From an uncultured Siphonobacter sp. (GTDB taxonomy: Bacteria > Bacteroidota > Bacteroidia > Cytophagales > Spirosomataceae): a stretch of DNA of 64,000 bases. Shown here one piece after another: positions 9,002 through 17,991 of the stretch. The stretch is taken from positions 248,001 to 312,000 of the forward strand of contig CAJYIW010000019.1 in assembly GCA_913775095.1 (NCBI GenBank). Direction: 5' to 3'. The notes under the pieces are model-generated. The model saw only the letters and a program-made list of their open reading frames with translations, was not told where the DNA came from and searched no databases. Numbering within the stretch: position 1 is the first letter of the stretch; every line of letters begins with the position of its first letter. The position numbers and the translations under genes were made by a program.

Positions 9002-9118
9002 TCAGGGGCGTAGGTGCAAGATCTGGTAATCGGAAGGGTTTTCCCGATTGACGATTAACAGGGAGTTAATCAGCGATACCAACACCAGGGTTGATAAAAG
9101 GAAGATTACGTACATCAT
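9002..9118 (-). CDS. Small single-pass membrane protein (38 residues)
   Basis: A short frame starts at ATG 9118 with AGAGG 4 nt upstream, a plausible ribosome site. It encodes MMYVIFLLSTLVLVSLINSL followed by a short polar tail (LIVNRENPSDYQILHLRP). The first 24 residues form one hydrophobic helix. It lies after the terminator of the response-regulator gene and about 100 bp before the molybdenum hydroxylase operon on the same strand. I do not recognise the family; translation is inferred from the ribosome site and the hydrophobic pattern alone. Confidence 0.4.
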   Translation of the reverse strand: MMYVIFLLSTLVLVSLINSLLIVNRENPSDYQILHLRP

Positions 9119-9142
9119 GACCTCTATCTTTTCATAAAGCAC

Positions 9143-9176
9143 AAAAAAAATCATTCCTGAGTACAGAAATGATTTT
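9143..9176 (-). terminator. Intrinsic terminator of the response-regulator gene
   Basis: On the minus strand AAAATCATTTCTG pairs with CAGGAATGATTTT, with two mismatched positions, and runs into TTTTTTTT. Confidence 0.8.
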
Positions 9177-9196
9177 AACTTATGAAGTAAAGAAGT

Positions 9197-9607
9197 CTAG
9201 GGCAGTCTGGCGGTTAAGGACCAGAATTCGAATACTAAGCTCCATATCTTTTTAAATTCTTCGTAATTCTGAGGCTTTCCTAAAAAAGAATTAGCCCCCG
9301 CCCCGTAAGCTTTATTGACCAGATGAGGATCGTCATTGGCTGACATCATAACGATGGGCAGGTGCTTCCACTGAGCCGAACTTTTCAGACGGGAGGTCAC
9401 TTCCAGACCGTTCAGATGAGGAAGTTCATAGTCCAGCAACATTAAAGCGGGCTTCACGGGGGAGTTCTCCAGGATTTCAATGGCTTTCAATCCGTCCTCC
9501 GCAAAGAGAATATTACAACTCTGATTACTTTTCTGATAACTCCACTCTAAAAGAAATCGGTGATCTGCGTTATCTTCTACAACCAGAAAAAGCGGTTTGG
9601 GCTTCAT
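9197..9607 (-). CDS. Single-domain response regulator (receiver only, Rcp1-like)
   Basis: The 136-residue protein is one CheY-like receiver with no output domain. The acidic pocket is VVEDNAD near residue 10, the phospho-acceptor aspartate is in LMLLDYELPHLNGLEV, the switch serine is in MMSANDD and the lysine in SFLGKPQN. The family is typical of partners of bacteriophytochrome-like or multi-PAS kinases. It shares strand and layout with the next receiver gene, 84 bp upstream, and with a third at 12.2 kb; the kinases at 13.0 and 19.7 kb lack receivers and are candidate partners (inference). Confidence 0.9.
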   Translation of the reverse strand: MKPKPLFLVVEDNADHRFLLEWSYQKSNQSCNILFAEDGLKAIEILENSPVKPALMLLDYELPHLNGLEVTSRLKSSAQWKHLPIVMMSANDDPHLVNKAYGAGANSFLGKPQNYEEFKKIWSLVFEFWSLTARLP

Positions 9608-9691
9608 GACTGATTATTTTAAAGGTTACGGGCTACGGTGGCCCATCCGTATTGGGGTTTCATTCAAGCCCGAAAGGTAAGCCAGAAATAG

Positions 9692-10129
9692 TTAGCTTAC
9701 ACTATATTGACTCGTGGAATAAGGTAATTTGGCCGTACTGGTCCAGAATCGATACAGTGAATCCCAGATTTTGGACAGCTTGTGGTAATTATCGGGTTTA
9801 ACGAGGTACGAATTAGCCCCCATGTGGTAGGCGGCATCAATTACTTTTGAACTATTAGCCGTTGTCAGCATGATGACGGGTAATACCTTCCATCGTTCAG
9901 ATGCTTTTAACTTTTGTAAAAGTTCCAGTCCGTTCATGCCCGGCATATTGATATCGACCAGCATAAGGGCTGGAGAAACCATGGACTTTTCCAGAACATC
10001 CAGGGCCTGCTGACCACTTTCAGCAAAGACAATATCGCAATCATACGATCCTTCACTGTAAGCCAGATTCAACAGATCGCGATCATCCGGATCATCATCT
10101 ACTACCAGAAAAAGAGGTTTTGTCATCAT
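9692..10129 (-). CDS. Single-domain response regulator (receiver only, Rcp1-like)
   Basis: The 145-residue receiver has all catalytic residues: VVDDDPDDRD acidic pocket, LMLVDINMPGMNGLELL with the phospho-acceptor aspartate, the LTTANSS switch threonine and the SYLVKPDN lysine. It is a close paralogue of the receivers at 9197 and 12152. It probably heads a short unit with 9197. A 16-bp palindrome lies about 125 bp upstream of its start. Confidence 0.9.
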   Translation of the reverse strand: MMTKPLFLVVDDDPDDRDLLNLAYSEGSYDCDIVFAESGQQALDVLEKSMVSPALMLVDINMPGMNGLELLQKLKASERWKVLPVIMLTTANSSKVIDAAYHMGANSYLVKPDNYHKLSKIWDSLYRFWTSTAKLPYSTSQYSVS

Positions 10130-10576
10130 AATAGAGCTACCGATGCGTGGAAAAAGCTTTCAGGTGCTAATTTCACGGGTTTGTACTTGATTCGTTGAGT
10201 TACTCAGACATCATGCACAACAACCTGACCTGAACTTCGGCAGAAGCGTATAATATCGATTAATCGATACTTAGAAGTAGCGAAAGGTAATAATTACCTA
10301 TGAACTACCCTAATTAATTTATTGATTTATAAAAACTTATCGGAGCATCAGGGAATTGAAGGCAAGCGGAATCATTGGTATTAGCAACCGATAATGCAGT
10401 GTGATTACTAGGTATTAATAGTTAAATTTTGCAAAAAGTTCATAATCTTTCCGAAGATTTACTAATAAATAGGCTTCTGATGCCAGTTCAGGAACCGGGC
10501 AGCAATCTGATCGTAAAATGCGGGCACGTGACAGCAAAAGCTTTTTCTTTAGTATCTTCCCCAAAATTGTTTTCTC
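10130..10576. other. Divergent intergenic region with a 16-bp palindrome
   Basis: This 447-bp region separates the receiver gene (minus) from the permease gene (plus) and must hold both promoters. The only clear structure is the perfect palindrome TATCGATTAATCGATA at 10254-10269, a possible operator. No coding frame is seen. Confidence 0.5.
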
Positions 10577-11884
10577 ATGCTTATTAAAAATCACCCTAAA
10601 GTAATCAGAGCCTGGTGCTTTTATGACTGGGCTAATTCAGTCCATGCTTTAGTGATTGTAACCGCTATTTTCCCCATCTATTTCGGAGCAACTGCCATCA
10701 CCCGAGAGCCAGATGTGGTTAATTTCTGGGGTTTTGAGTTTCAGAACTCCGTTGTTTTCTCCTATGCCGTGTCGGCTGCTTTCCTGATCATTGCTCTGAC
10801 CAGTCCTCTGTTTTCGGCCATTGCTGACTTCTCGGGTCGCAAGAAGCTCTTCATGAAGTTCTTCTGTTATTTCGGAGCGATCAATTGTGCCCTGCTTTTC
10901 TTTTTTACGAAGGAGACCTACGTTAGCTCCACGATTTATTTTGTCTTTTCGCTGGTCGGCTGGGCCGGGAGTATCGTTTTTTATAATTCATTTTTACCCG
11001 AAATTGTTACCGAAGACCGCTATGACGCCGTTAGTGCCCGTGGGTTTTCGCTGGGATACATCGGTAGCGTTCTGTTGCTGATTTTCAATCTCACCATGGT
11101 CTTAAAACCCGAATGGTACGGCATTACGGATGATACGCTACCGCCTCGAATTGCGTTTCTTTCCGTCGGCATCTGGTGGGTGGGCTTTGCTCAATATACG
11201 TTTGCCTATTTGCCGGAGATTGCTTCCGAAAAAAAGGTGGAGGGGAACTGGCTGTTCAATGGCTTCCGTCAGTTGCAGCAGGTAATGGCCCAACTGAAGA
11301 CCTTACCCATTCTGAAACGCTTTTTGATGGCTTATTTCTGTTACAACATGGGCGTTCAGACGGTCATGTATCTGGCCACTCTGTTCGGAGATAAGGAATT
11401 ACATCTGGATTCCGGGGCTTTGATTTCCGTTCTGCTGGTCATTCAGCTGGTAGCCATTTTAGGGGCCTGGCTGTTTGCCAGATGTTCAGCAAAATTTGGC
11501 AACTTCAGGGCGTTGACCATTGCCGTCAGCGTCTGGATTGTCATTTGCATTGCCGCTTATTTCGTACAGACGGGTAATCAGTTTTACGTTCTGGCCTTTG
11601 TGGTTGGACTGGTGATGGGTGGAATTCAGGCTTTATCCCGTTCCACGTACGCCAAGCTCTTACCCCTGAACACGCCCGATACCGCTTCTTTCTTTAGTTT
11701 TTATGATGTCTGTGACAAGATTTCGACCGTTCTGGGTACGTTCGCATTTGGCGTGGTCATTCAGTTAACCGGCTCCATGCGGTACAGCGTTCTGGTCATT
11801 GCGGCGGTCTTTGTCATTGGTTTGATTATGCTAATGCAAATTATTCGTTTACAAAAGCAGCCCCGAAGCCTTGCTTCCGTGTAA
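10577..11884 (+). CDS. MFS permease of the UMF1 (Atg22-like) family
   Basis: The 435-residue protein has about twelve hydrophobic segments. The opening VIRAWCFYDWANSVHALVIV is the UMF1 signature, and ADFSGRKKLFMKFF is the loop 2-3 MFS motif with conserved D, G, R and K. A long polar loop near residues 215-240 separates the two six-helix halves. Length and topology are normal for the family, which resembles the vacuolar amino-acid exporter Atg22; the substrate in bacteria is not established. It is followed by tRNA-Val, which may share its transcript. Confidence 0.9.
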   Translation: MLIKNHPKVIRAWCFYDWANSVHALVIVTAIFPIYFGATAITREPDVVNFWGFEFQNSVVFSYAVSAAFLIIALTSPLFSAIADFSGRKKLFMKFFCYFGAINCALLFFFTKETYVSSTIYFVFSLVGWAGSIVFYNSFLPEIVTEDRYDAVSARGFSLGYIGSVLLLIFNLTMVLKPEWYGITDDTLPPRIAFLSVGIWWVGFAQYTFAYLPEIASEKKVEGNWLFNGFRQLQQVMAQLKTLPILKRFLMAYFCYNMGVQTVMYLATLFGDKELHLDSGALISVLLVIQLVAILGAWLFARCSAKFGNFRALTIAVSVWIVICIAAYFVQTGNQFYVLAFVVGLVMGGIQALSRSTYAKLLPLNTPDTASFFSFYDVCDKISTVLGTFAFGVVIQLTGSMRYSVLVIAAVFVIGLIMLMQIIRLQKQPRSLASV

Positions 11885-11915
11885 AATGTTATTACTTTTG
11901 CCAACCAATGCTGCT

Positions 11916-11990
11916 GGAACATTAGCTCAGTTGGTTTAGAGTATTACCTTGACAGGGTAGGGGTCGTGGGTTCGAATCCCTCATGTTCCA
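11916..11990 (+). tRNA. tRNA-Val (GAC)
   Basis: Acceptor arms GGAACAT and ATGTTCC, anticodon stem TTACC/GGTAG enclosing TTGACAG (anticodon GAC), and T arm with GTTCGAATC are all present. CCA is not encoded. It lies 31 bp after the permease stop. Confidence 0.95.
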
Positions 11991-11991
11991 C

Positions 11992-12020
11992 AAAAGCCAT
12001 CCAATCGGATGGCTTTTTTT
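11992..12020 (+). terminator. Intrinsic terminator after tRNA-Val
   Basis: AAAAGCCATCC and GGATGGCTTTTTTT pair around a 4-nt loop with a seven-T tail. Confidence 0.9.
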
Positions 12021-12096
12021 ATACTCAGGCTCAAGGTAGTGAAAGGTATTTTTATTTATACCGTGCTGTAAATCAGAATATTGTATGAATAACGAT

Positions 12097-12127
12097 AAAG
12101 GGCCGATTCATCTTGAATCAGCCCTTT
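12097..12127 (-). terminator. Intrinsic terminator of the third receiver gene
   Basis: AAAGGGC-GATTCA and TGAATC-GCCCTTT form a stem interrupted by one mismatch, just after the minus-strand receiver stop. Confidence 0.7.
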
Positions 12128-12151
12128 GCCTAGATGGAAACAATCCCTCCC

Positions 12152-12574
12152 TCAACCGGCCTGTGAGGGCAGTCGAACCGTACGAGTCCAGAAATGATAA
12201 ACCGAATCCCATACCTGATGCAGGTCATGGAAATTAGACGGCTTAACAATATATGAATTGGCTCCCATGGAATAAGCCTGTGAAATAGTCTCGTTATGGT
12301 CGGTGGTACTCAGCATGACCACCGGCATTTTTCTCCAGTCGGAGGAGGATTTAAGCTTTTGGAGCAAGGCTAGCCCGCCCATTCGGGGCATATTGATATC
12401 CAGTAAAACAATGCTGGGCTGGATTGAAAGTTTCTGAAGTAATTCAATGGCCTGATGGCCATCTTCAGCAAAGATCAGTTCACAATTATATTCGCCTTCC
12501 TGATACGCCAATTGTAGTAAATCCCGGTCGTCCTCATCATCTTCCACTACTAAAAATACGGGTTTGACTGGCAT
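12152..12574 (-). CDS. Single-domain response regulator (receiver only, Rcp1-like)
   Basis: The 140-residue receiver has VVEDDEDDRDLLQLAYQEG (acidic pocket), IVLLDINMPRMGGLALL (phospho-acceptor D), LSTTDHN (switch T) and SYIVKPSN (lysine). It is divergent from the seven-PAS kinase at 13015, so the two are natural candidates for a phosphotransfer pair (inference from position and from the absence of a receiver on the kinase). Confidence 0.92.
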   Translation of the reverse strand: MPVKPVFLVVEDDEDDRDLLQLAYQEGEYNCELIFAEDGHQAIELLQKLSIQPSIVLLDINMPRMGGLALLQKLKSSSDWRKMPVVMLSTTDHNETISQAYSMGANSYIVKPSNFHDLHQVWDSVYHFWTRTVRLPSQAG

Positions 12575-13014
12575 AGATTGAAATTAAATGTGTCGATCAG
12601 GAAAATAGAATCGTGAAGAAAATGAAACCGAAAGAAATACTAGATCGATGAGCTGATGTAGTGGGCGGCTCAAAGGTAATACATTTATTTAGTTTATTCT
12701 AGAATTATTGAAGGTAAACCGTTCGGGCAGCGTTTATTTAAGGTCTGATTTTGAGGATTTTATAATGATTATAAATAAGCTGGAAGAAACCTTATTAAAA
12801 ATTTTTAGTATAAAATACTGGATCGACTATCAAATTATTTACTAGTATTTGTACGTCAAATTACCGTACTGGCTTCATAATGAAATGATTAATAGACGTA
12901 ACATTTTTTATTCAAATGAGTAAAGTATAGTAAGTTGCGAATCAGATTCGTATTCATGGGTTAATCCAGTAATTGATTATTCATTCTTAGTAGGCCTCCT
13001 ATACCGCCCGGGTA
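12575..13014. other. Divergent AT-rich promoter region
   Basis: This 440-bp region lies between the receiver (minus) and the large histidine kinase (plus). It is AT-rich and has no coding frame. Promoters for both genes are expected here, but I could not assign boxes with confidence. Confidence 0.4.
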
Positions 13015-16000
13015 ATGTCAGAAGAAAAAGTAAATAGTGATTGGAATTCAGTAAATGAGCGAGCTCATTACCTGGCTAAACTAGCTCCTGAATCCAATTG
13101 GGAATATGATCTGGAGCTTAATCAATGGTGGAATAACGAAGCATTTGAGAAGCAGTTTGGCCCGGTTCAGATCCCGGAGGATGGGGATGTCGTGCAGTAC
13201 TGGCAAGCCAGAATTCATCCTCAGAATAGAAGTGAAGTGCAAAGGAAACTGGAGACCTTAGCTGATCATGCCTCCGAAACATGGGCTTCTGAGTTTTATC
13301 TGACTCTGGCCGGGGGCAACTGGACGTACGTCCGTGCGAAGGCCTGCGTGGTCAGACAAAACGGGCGTATCGTTCGGCTGGTTGGAACACTGGAAGAACT
13401 CGCTGATTCATACCAATATAGACAGTATAAAGAACAGACCAGTCTGGCTTTAAAGGCGGCCGGCGTCGGCGTATGGAGCATGACGTTCCTCACAAAGGTC
13501 ATTACCTGGGATGAACAATGCCAGGAATTGTTTGACTGGCCTGAAGATACCATGCCGCTTGCCCAGTTTCTGGAACGCATGCATCCGGAAGACCTTCCGA
13601 TGATGGTCAGCGAAATACAGCAGTTGAGAACCGAAGGTAACAACGATACCTCCGTCTTTGAATTTCGTTACCTTGTTGATCATAAGACCATTTGTTTTCG
13701 TTTAGCCGGAAAAACTTACTTTGATGCCGGGGGCCAGATAGATCACTTCATCGGGACCGTTCGGGATATTACCGAAGAAAAACGAAAGGAAGAAGCCTTA
13801 TTCAACATCGAAAGGAAATTTCAGATAGCATTCGATCATGCCTCATTAGGCATCGTCATGGTGGACACGACGGGAAAATTTCTGTTAATCAATCAGGCGT
13901 TCTCGCAGTTAACGGGGTACAGCCCCGGGGAGTTATATGGGGGAAGTTTCCAGTTGCTTACGCACCCCGAGGATTTTTCCCGGAGCGAGCTGGGAATGGA
14001 AGCTCTGAAAAACCGGGACCAAGCCTTCTTTACGCAGCAGAAGCGATACATTCACAAAGATGGTCACACCATTTGGGTTAGTATTCATACCACGCTGGTA
14101 GAGGCGGGCAACCCGCCCCATTTCTTTTCCATCATTCAGGACATTACCGAAGAAATAGCGTCGCGGGAGGAACAAAAGCGGCTTCTGGCCCTGGTTGAAC
14201 ACAGCACGGAGTGTATGGCGGTGGCATCGCTTGAAGGCGAGTTGTTATACATCAACCAGGCTGGTAAGAAACTTACCGGAATTGATCCGGAAAACGCCAG
14301 TGAGAAGCTCACTGTTACTGATTTTTATGTTTCTGAGCACTACCCGTATGCAGCACTAAATACCCCTGTAGAAAGCGATGCAAAGGACAACTGGTCGGGC
14401 GAAATTTACATTCGGCATCGGCAGACGAGAGAAGTAATTCCGGTATATGCCAGCGGTACCTTAATTAAGGAGGAGCGAACAGGCAAACCGATCGCCCGGG
14501 GCTTCATGCTTCGTGATTTGCGGAATGAACAACTCACGCAGAAGGTGCTGAAAGAAAGCGAAAGCCGTTTCCGGAATCTGGTTTTGCAGGCCCCGATTGC
14601 CATTGGCTTGCTCAGAGGCCAGCAGATGGTCATTGAAACAGCGAATGAGGCCATCCTGAATCTTTGGGGGAAAACGGAGGCCATTCTTGGGAAACCGCTG
14701 CTGGAAGCCATGCCAGAGTTTGAAGGTCAGGGCTTTATCGAGCTTTTGCGGGATGTGTATTACTCCGGGAAACCCTTTTACGGAAATGAAATTCTGGCTC
14801 AGATCATTCGGAATGGTAGAAAAGAGGCCTGCTATTTCAATTTCGTTTACGCCCCGGTCAGGGATGCCAACGGACTCATTAACGGAGTGAGTGTAGTAGC
14901 CACCGAAATCACGGATCAGATTCAGTCGAAGAAAAATCTGCAATTCAGTGAAGAGCGTTTTCGGAGTTTCATTGCCAATTCCCCCACACCCATTGCCATT
15001 TACGAAGGACCGGAAATGCGAATCAGGATGGCAAACCAGGCCGTGCTGGACACCTGGGGCAGGGATGCTTCCGTCATTGGAAAAACATTCCGGGAGGTGC
15101 TGCCCGAGTTAGATCCCCAGGAGTTTTATAAGTTACTGGATCACGTGTACGCAACCGGAGAACCCTATACGGCTACCCAGGATCGGGTGGATCTGAACAT
15201 AAACGGTAAACTCCAGACCTTTTACTTCAATTTCAGTTATAAAGCCCTGCGTGATGCTAATGGGACTATTTACGGGATCATCAATACGGCTACGGACGTA
15301 ACCACGCTGGTCACAATCCAGCAGCAATTGCAGGAAGTGGAGCAAAACCTCCGCTCCGCTATTACGCTGGCCGAACTGGGAACCTGGAGCCGCGACCTGG
15401 CGACGGCAGAGTTGCGGTTTTCTGACCGGGTGCTGGACTGGTTCGGATTTGAGAAGGAAGAAAAGGGGTTTGACCGGTTTATGCAGGCCGTTCACCCCGA
15501 TGATCGGAGCCGGGTGCAGTTCACTGTTTCGAAGGCTCTTTCGCCCGGCAATCCAGACTTTTATTCGATGGAATTCCGGATCATTCATCTCAAAACCGGA
15601 GAAGAACGGATTGTCCAGGCTCAGGGCAAGGTTTCCTATAATCAGGACGGAAAAGCAATTTTGCTGGGAGGGACGGTTCGGGACGTAACGGCTGAAAAAA
15701 GAAACGAACAGGAGCTGGAGCGATTGGTGGACAGTCGGACCATGGAATTACAGAAGGCCAATGATCTGCTTCAGGCTTCAAATCAGGAACTGGAGCAATA
15801 TGCGTACGTTGCTTCTCACGATTTACAGGAGCCTTTACGTAAAATCCGGATGTTTTCGGGGATTATTCAGGACCTGAAAGGCTTGCCGGAGGCGGCCCGC
15901 AGCCCGCTGTCAAAAGTCATTAGTTCTTCCGAACGCATGACGCTGTTAATCAAGGATTTGCTGGAATTCTCACGGTTGCTGAAATCCGACCGGATATTTT

Positions 16001-16503
16001 CGCCAACGAATTTAAATGCGGTTATTCAGAACGTAATCACTGATTTTGAATTATCCATTCAGGAAAAAGAGGCCCGGATTCAGATTGATTCACTGCCGCA
16101 GATCGAGGCCATTCCTCTTCAGATGAATCAGCTGTTTTATAACCTCATCAGCAATGCTCTGAAGTTCGCCGAACCCGGAAGAAACCCGATAATAAGCATC
16201 CAGTGCCGGTTGCTGTCGCCCACGGAAACCCAGGGTTACGATCTGATTTTTAAATCGGAGCGGTACTATGACATTACCGTGCAGGATAATGGAATTGGTT
16301 TCAAAGAGCAGTACAAAGATCAGATTTTCGAAGTATTCAGGCGTTTGCACACCCGGGAAGCCTATCCCGGTTCGGGGGTGGGACTGGCCTTGTGTAGAAA
16401 AATTGCTATGAACCACGGGGGCGTATTATGGGCTGAATCCACCGAAGGAAGTGGCTCTATATTTCACGTAATTCTTCCTGAAAAACAGTTACTTAACTTT
16501 TAG
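13015..16503 (+). CDS. Multi-PAS sensor histidine kinase (about seven PAS domains)
   Basis: The 1162-residue protein has no signal peptide or membrane segment and should be soluble. About seven PAS/PAC units can be followed by their C-terminal G-x-x-x-D-I/V-T-x-x endings (FIGTVRDITEEKRK near 255, FSIIQDITEE near 375, VSVVATEITDQIQ near 635, IINTATDVT near 760, LGGTVRDVTAEKRN near 895). A coiled coil then leads to the H-box YVASHDLQEPLRKI (about residue 935). The ATPase has the N-box LFYNLISNALKFAEPG, G1 DNGIGF and G2 GSGVGLALCRKIA. There is no receiver or output domain, so a separate receiver is needed; the divergent gene at 12152 is the nearest. The stimulus is unknown. PAS five and six are similar to each other, suggesting duplication. 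Confidence 0.92.
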   Translation: MSEEKVNSDWNSVNERAHYLAKLAPESNWEYDLELNQWWNNEAFEKQFGPVQIPEDGDVVQYWQARIHPQNRSEVQRKLETLADHASETWASEFYLTLAGGNWTYVRAKACVVRQNGRIVRLVGTLEELADSYQYRQYKEQTSLALKAAGVGVWSMTFLTKVITWDEQCQELFDWPEDTMPLAQFLERMHPEDLPMMVSEIQQLRTEGNNDTSVFEFRYLVDHKTICFRLAGKTYFDAGGQIDHFIGTVRDITEEKRKEEALFNIERKFQIAFDHASLGIVMVDTTGKFLLINQAFSQLTGYSPGELYGGSFQLLTHPEDFSRSELGMEALKNRDQAFFTQQKRYIHKDGHTIWVSIHTTLVEAGNPPHFFSIIQDITEEIASREEQKRLLALVEHSTECMAVASLEGELLYINQAGKKLTGIDPENASEKLTVTDFYVSEHYPYAALNTPVESDAKDNWSGEIYIRHRQTREVIPVYASGTLIKEERTGKPIARGFMLRDLRNEQLTQKVLKESESRFRNLVLQAPIAIGLLRGQQMVIETANEAILNLWGKTEAILGKPLLEAMPEFEGQGFIELLRDVYYSGKPFYGNEILAQIIRNGRKEACYFNFVYAPVRDANGLINGVSVVATEITDQIQSKKNLQFSEERFRSFIANSPTPIAIYEGPEMRIRMANQAVLDTWGRDASVIGKTFREVLPELDPQEFYKLLDHVYATGEPYTATQDRVDLNINGKLQTFYFNFSYKALRDANGTIYGIINTATDVTTLVTIQQQLQEVEQNLRSAITLAELGTWSRDLATAELRFSDRVLDWFGFEKEEKGFDRFMQAVHPDDRSRVQFTVSKALSPGNPDFYSMEFRIIHLKTGEERIVQAQGKVSYNQDGKAILLGGTVRDVTAEKRNEQELERLVDSRTMELQKANDLLQASNQELEQYAYVASHDLQEPLRKIRMFSGIIQDLKGLPEAARSPLSKVISSSERMTLLIKDLLEFSRLLKSDRIFSPTNLNAVIQNVITDFELSIQEKEARIQIDSLPQIEAIPLQMNQLFYNLISNALKFAEPGRNPIISIQCRLLSPTETQGYDLIFKSERYYDITVQDNGIGFKEQYKDQIFEVFRRLHTREAYPGSGVGLALCRKIAMNHGGVLWAESTEGSGSIFHVILPEKQLLNF

Positions 16504-16578
16504 TTCTGATTAAGTTTAATGGGATGAGTTCTCAGGCTGGCACTGGTTTTTAATCACTAGTGTAAAACGCTATAAACT

Positions 16579-16818
16579 ATGGAAAGTACAGAAAATAAAA
16601 ACTCGAATCAGCATCAGCAAAATCCTTCCCTGTCAAACGATTCTTCGGTTTATAACCACGATGAAAAGCAGGTTGAAGTAGAACAGGAAGGAGAACGTCC
16701 CAAAAAGGAACCACTCGGTGGGCTGGAAGTGATCCCCAGCGATCCTAATGTCTCTTACACGGCAAGTGACGAAGAGGCGGACATTATCCGGGAAGAAAAA
16801 GCTAAAAATCATCAATAA
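16579..16818 (+). CDS. Small hydrophilic hypothetical protein
   Basis: This 79-residue protein is rich in Glu, Asn, Gln and Ser, with no hydrophobic core and no Cys, and is probably disordered. Recognisable pieces are PKKEPLGGLEVIPSDPNVSY and a charged C-terminus. It starts with ATG 75 bp after the kinase stop and is closed by a strong terminator, which favours a real gene. I do not recognise the family; a stress-related or packing role would be speculation. Confidence 0.65.
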   Translation: MESTENKNSNQHQQNPSLSNDSSVYNHDEKQVEVEQEGERPKKEPLGGLEVIPSDPNVSYTASDEEADIIREEKAKNHQ

Positions 16819-16821
16819 TAA

Positions 16822-16854
16822 AGAACCCCGCAGCGTGAGTTGCGGGGTTCTTTT
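16822..16854. terminator. Bidirectional terminator between convergent genes
   Basis: AGAACCCCGCA and TGCGGGGTTCT pair around an 8-9 nt loop, with T runs available on each strand. It separates the 79-residue gene from oxyR. Confidence 0.9.
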
Positions 16855-16855
16855 C

Positions 16856-17791
16856 TTAATGGCTAACGACTTCCCGTTCTTCCATTTGCAGCATTTTTGG
16901 GGGTACTACTTTCTGAATTTCTTCCGACAGGGCCGCCACGATTTTTTCTTTCAGGTAATTCCGATTCGTCACCAGCCCGATTTCCCGAACGGGAGCGGGG
17001 CTCTGGAAATAACGGATCAGTTCGACTTCATCTTCAACGAAATCCTGAGTGGCCAGTTCCGGTAAAATGGTAAGTCCTCCGGAGGTGTTTACCATTTTCT
17101 TGAGGGTTTCCAGACTTCCGGCTTTGTACTCAAACTGATGCAACTGAGCCGCCTGCCGGGTTAACTGACACAGGTTTTCAATTTGCGACCTCAGGCAGTG
17201 GCCTTCTTCCAGTAACCACAGTTCATTGGGATCAAGCTCTTCGGGCAGGGCATACTTTTTCCGAAAAAGGGCATTGGCCGGAGAAACGTACACCAATAAC
17301 TCTTCGTAAAAAAGAGGAAACTCCTTCAGTAAATCATCCTGCGAAGGCATGGCCATCAAGCCAATGTCCAGTTGTCCATTTTTTAGTTTTTCAATGATAC
17401 TTTCCGTAGTCTGTTCCGTAATTTTTAGACGGATCTCTTTATACGTATCCAGAAAGTTTTTCAGAAATAAAGGCACCAGATAAGGAGCCAGCGTGGGAAT
17501 AACGCCAAGGCGGACTTCTCCCGAAAGTTCGTTTTTACGTTCATCGACAATGGCCTTCAGCTTCTCGCAGGATTGTAACACCTGACGGGCCTGCTGAACA
17601 ATCAACAGACCAATTTCCGTCGGTTGCGTGGGCTGTTTCTTGCGGTCTAGTAACTGAACTTCCAGTTCATCTTCTAGTTTCTGAATCTGCATACTCAAGG
17701 AGGGCTGCGTAACCGAACAGGCTTCGGCGGCCCTTCCGAAATGACCATAGTCAGTTATGGCCACTAAATATTCAAGCTGAGTGATGGTCAT
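16856..17791 (-). CDS. oxyR: LysR-family hydrogen peroxide regulator OxyR
   Basis: The 311-residue protein opens with the LysR winged helix MTITQLEYLVAITDYGHFGR, followed by AAEACSVTQPSLSMQIQKLE (recognition helix region, residues 20-40). The substrate domain contains EEGHCLRSQIENLCQLTRQA: the C-x5-7-C spacing with GHCLR is the OxyR redox pair that forms the intramolecular disulfide on peroxide exposure. It is divergent from the AhpC-type peroxiredoxin gene, the classical OxyR target. An inverted repeat at 17801-17820 next to its start may be its own operator. Confidence 0.92.
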   Translation of the reverse strand: MTITQLEYLVAITDYGHFGRAAEACSVTQPSLSMQIQKLEDELEVQLLDRKKQPTQPTEIGLLIVQQARQVLQSCEKLKAIVDERKNELSGEVRLGVIPTLAPYLVPLFLKNFLDTYKEIRLKITEQTTESIIEKLKNGQLDIGLMAMPSQDDLLKEFPLFYEELLVYVSPANALFRKKYALPEELDPNELWLLEEGHCLRSQIENLCQLTRQAAQLHQFEYKAGSLETLKKMVNTSGGLTILPELATQDFVEDEVELIRYFQSPAPVREIGLVTNRNYLKEKIVAALSEEIQKVVPPKMLQMEEREVVSH

Positions 17792-17800
17792 TAGTAAAAC

Positions 17801-17820
17801 TTATTCTTTCTTAAGAATAA
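17801..17820. promoter_or_regulatory. Inverted repeat in the oxyR-ahpC divergent promoter
   Basis: TTATTCTT and AAGAATAA are separated by 4 bp and lie 10 bp upstream of the oxyR start codon. Position and symmetry fit a LysR-type autoregulatory site; binding is inferred. Confidence 0.45.
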
Positions 17821-17991
17821 TTGATTTGTTCAATGAAGTAAAGTTGGCTTGTTTTGCAACGTAAACCAAATAAAACATTTCAAAGGTAAAGGCTTATCAG
17901 CTTCCTGAAATGAAATTAATAATAGGATTATTTAAATATTTATTTGGTTTTTAATGATTCTAGAACTTATCATCATAAACATCTTCTTCTC

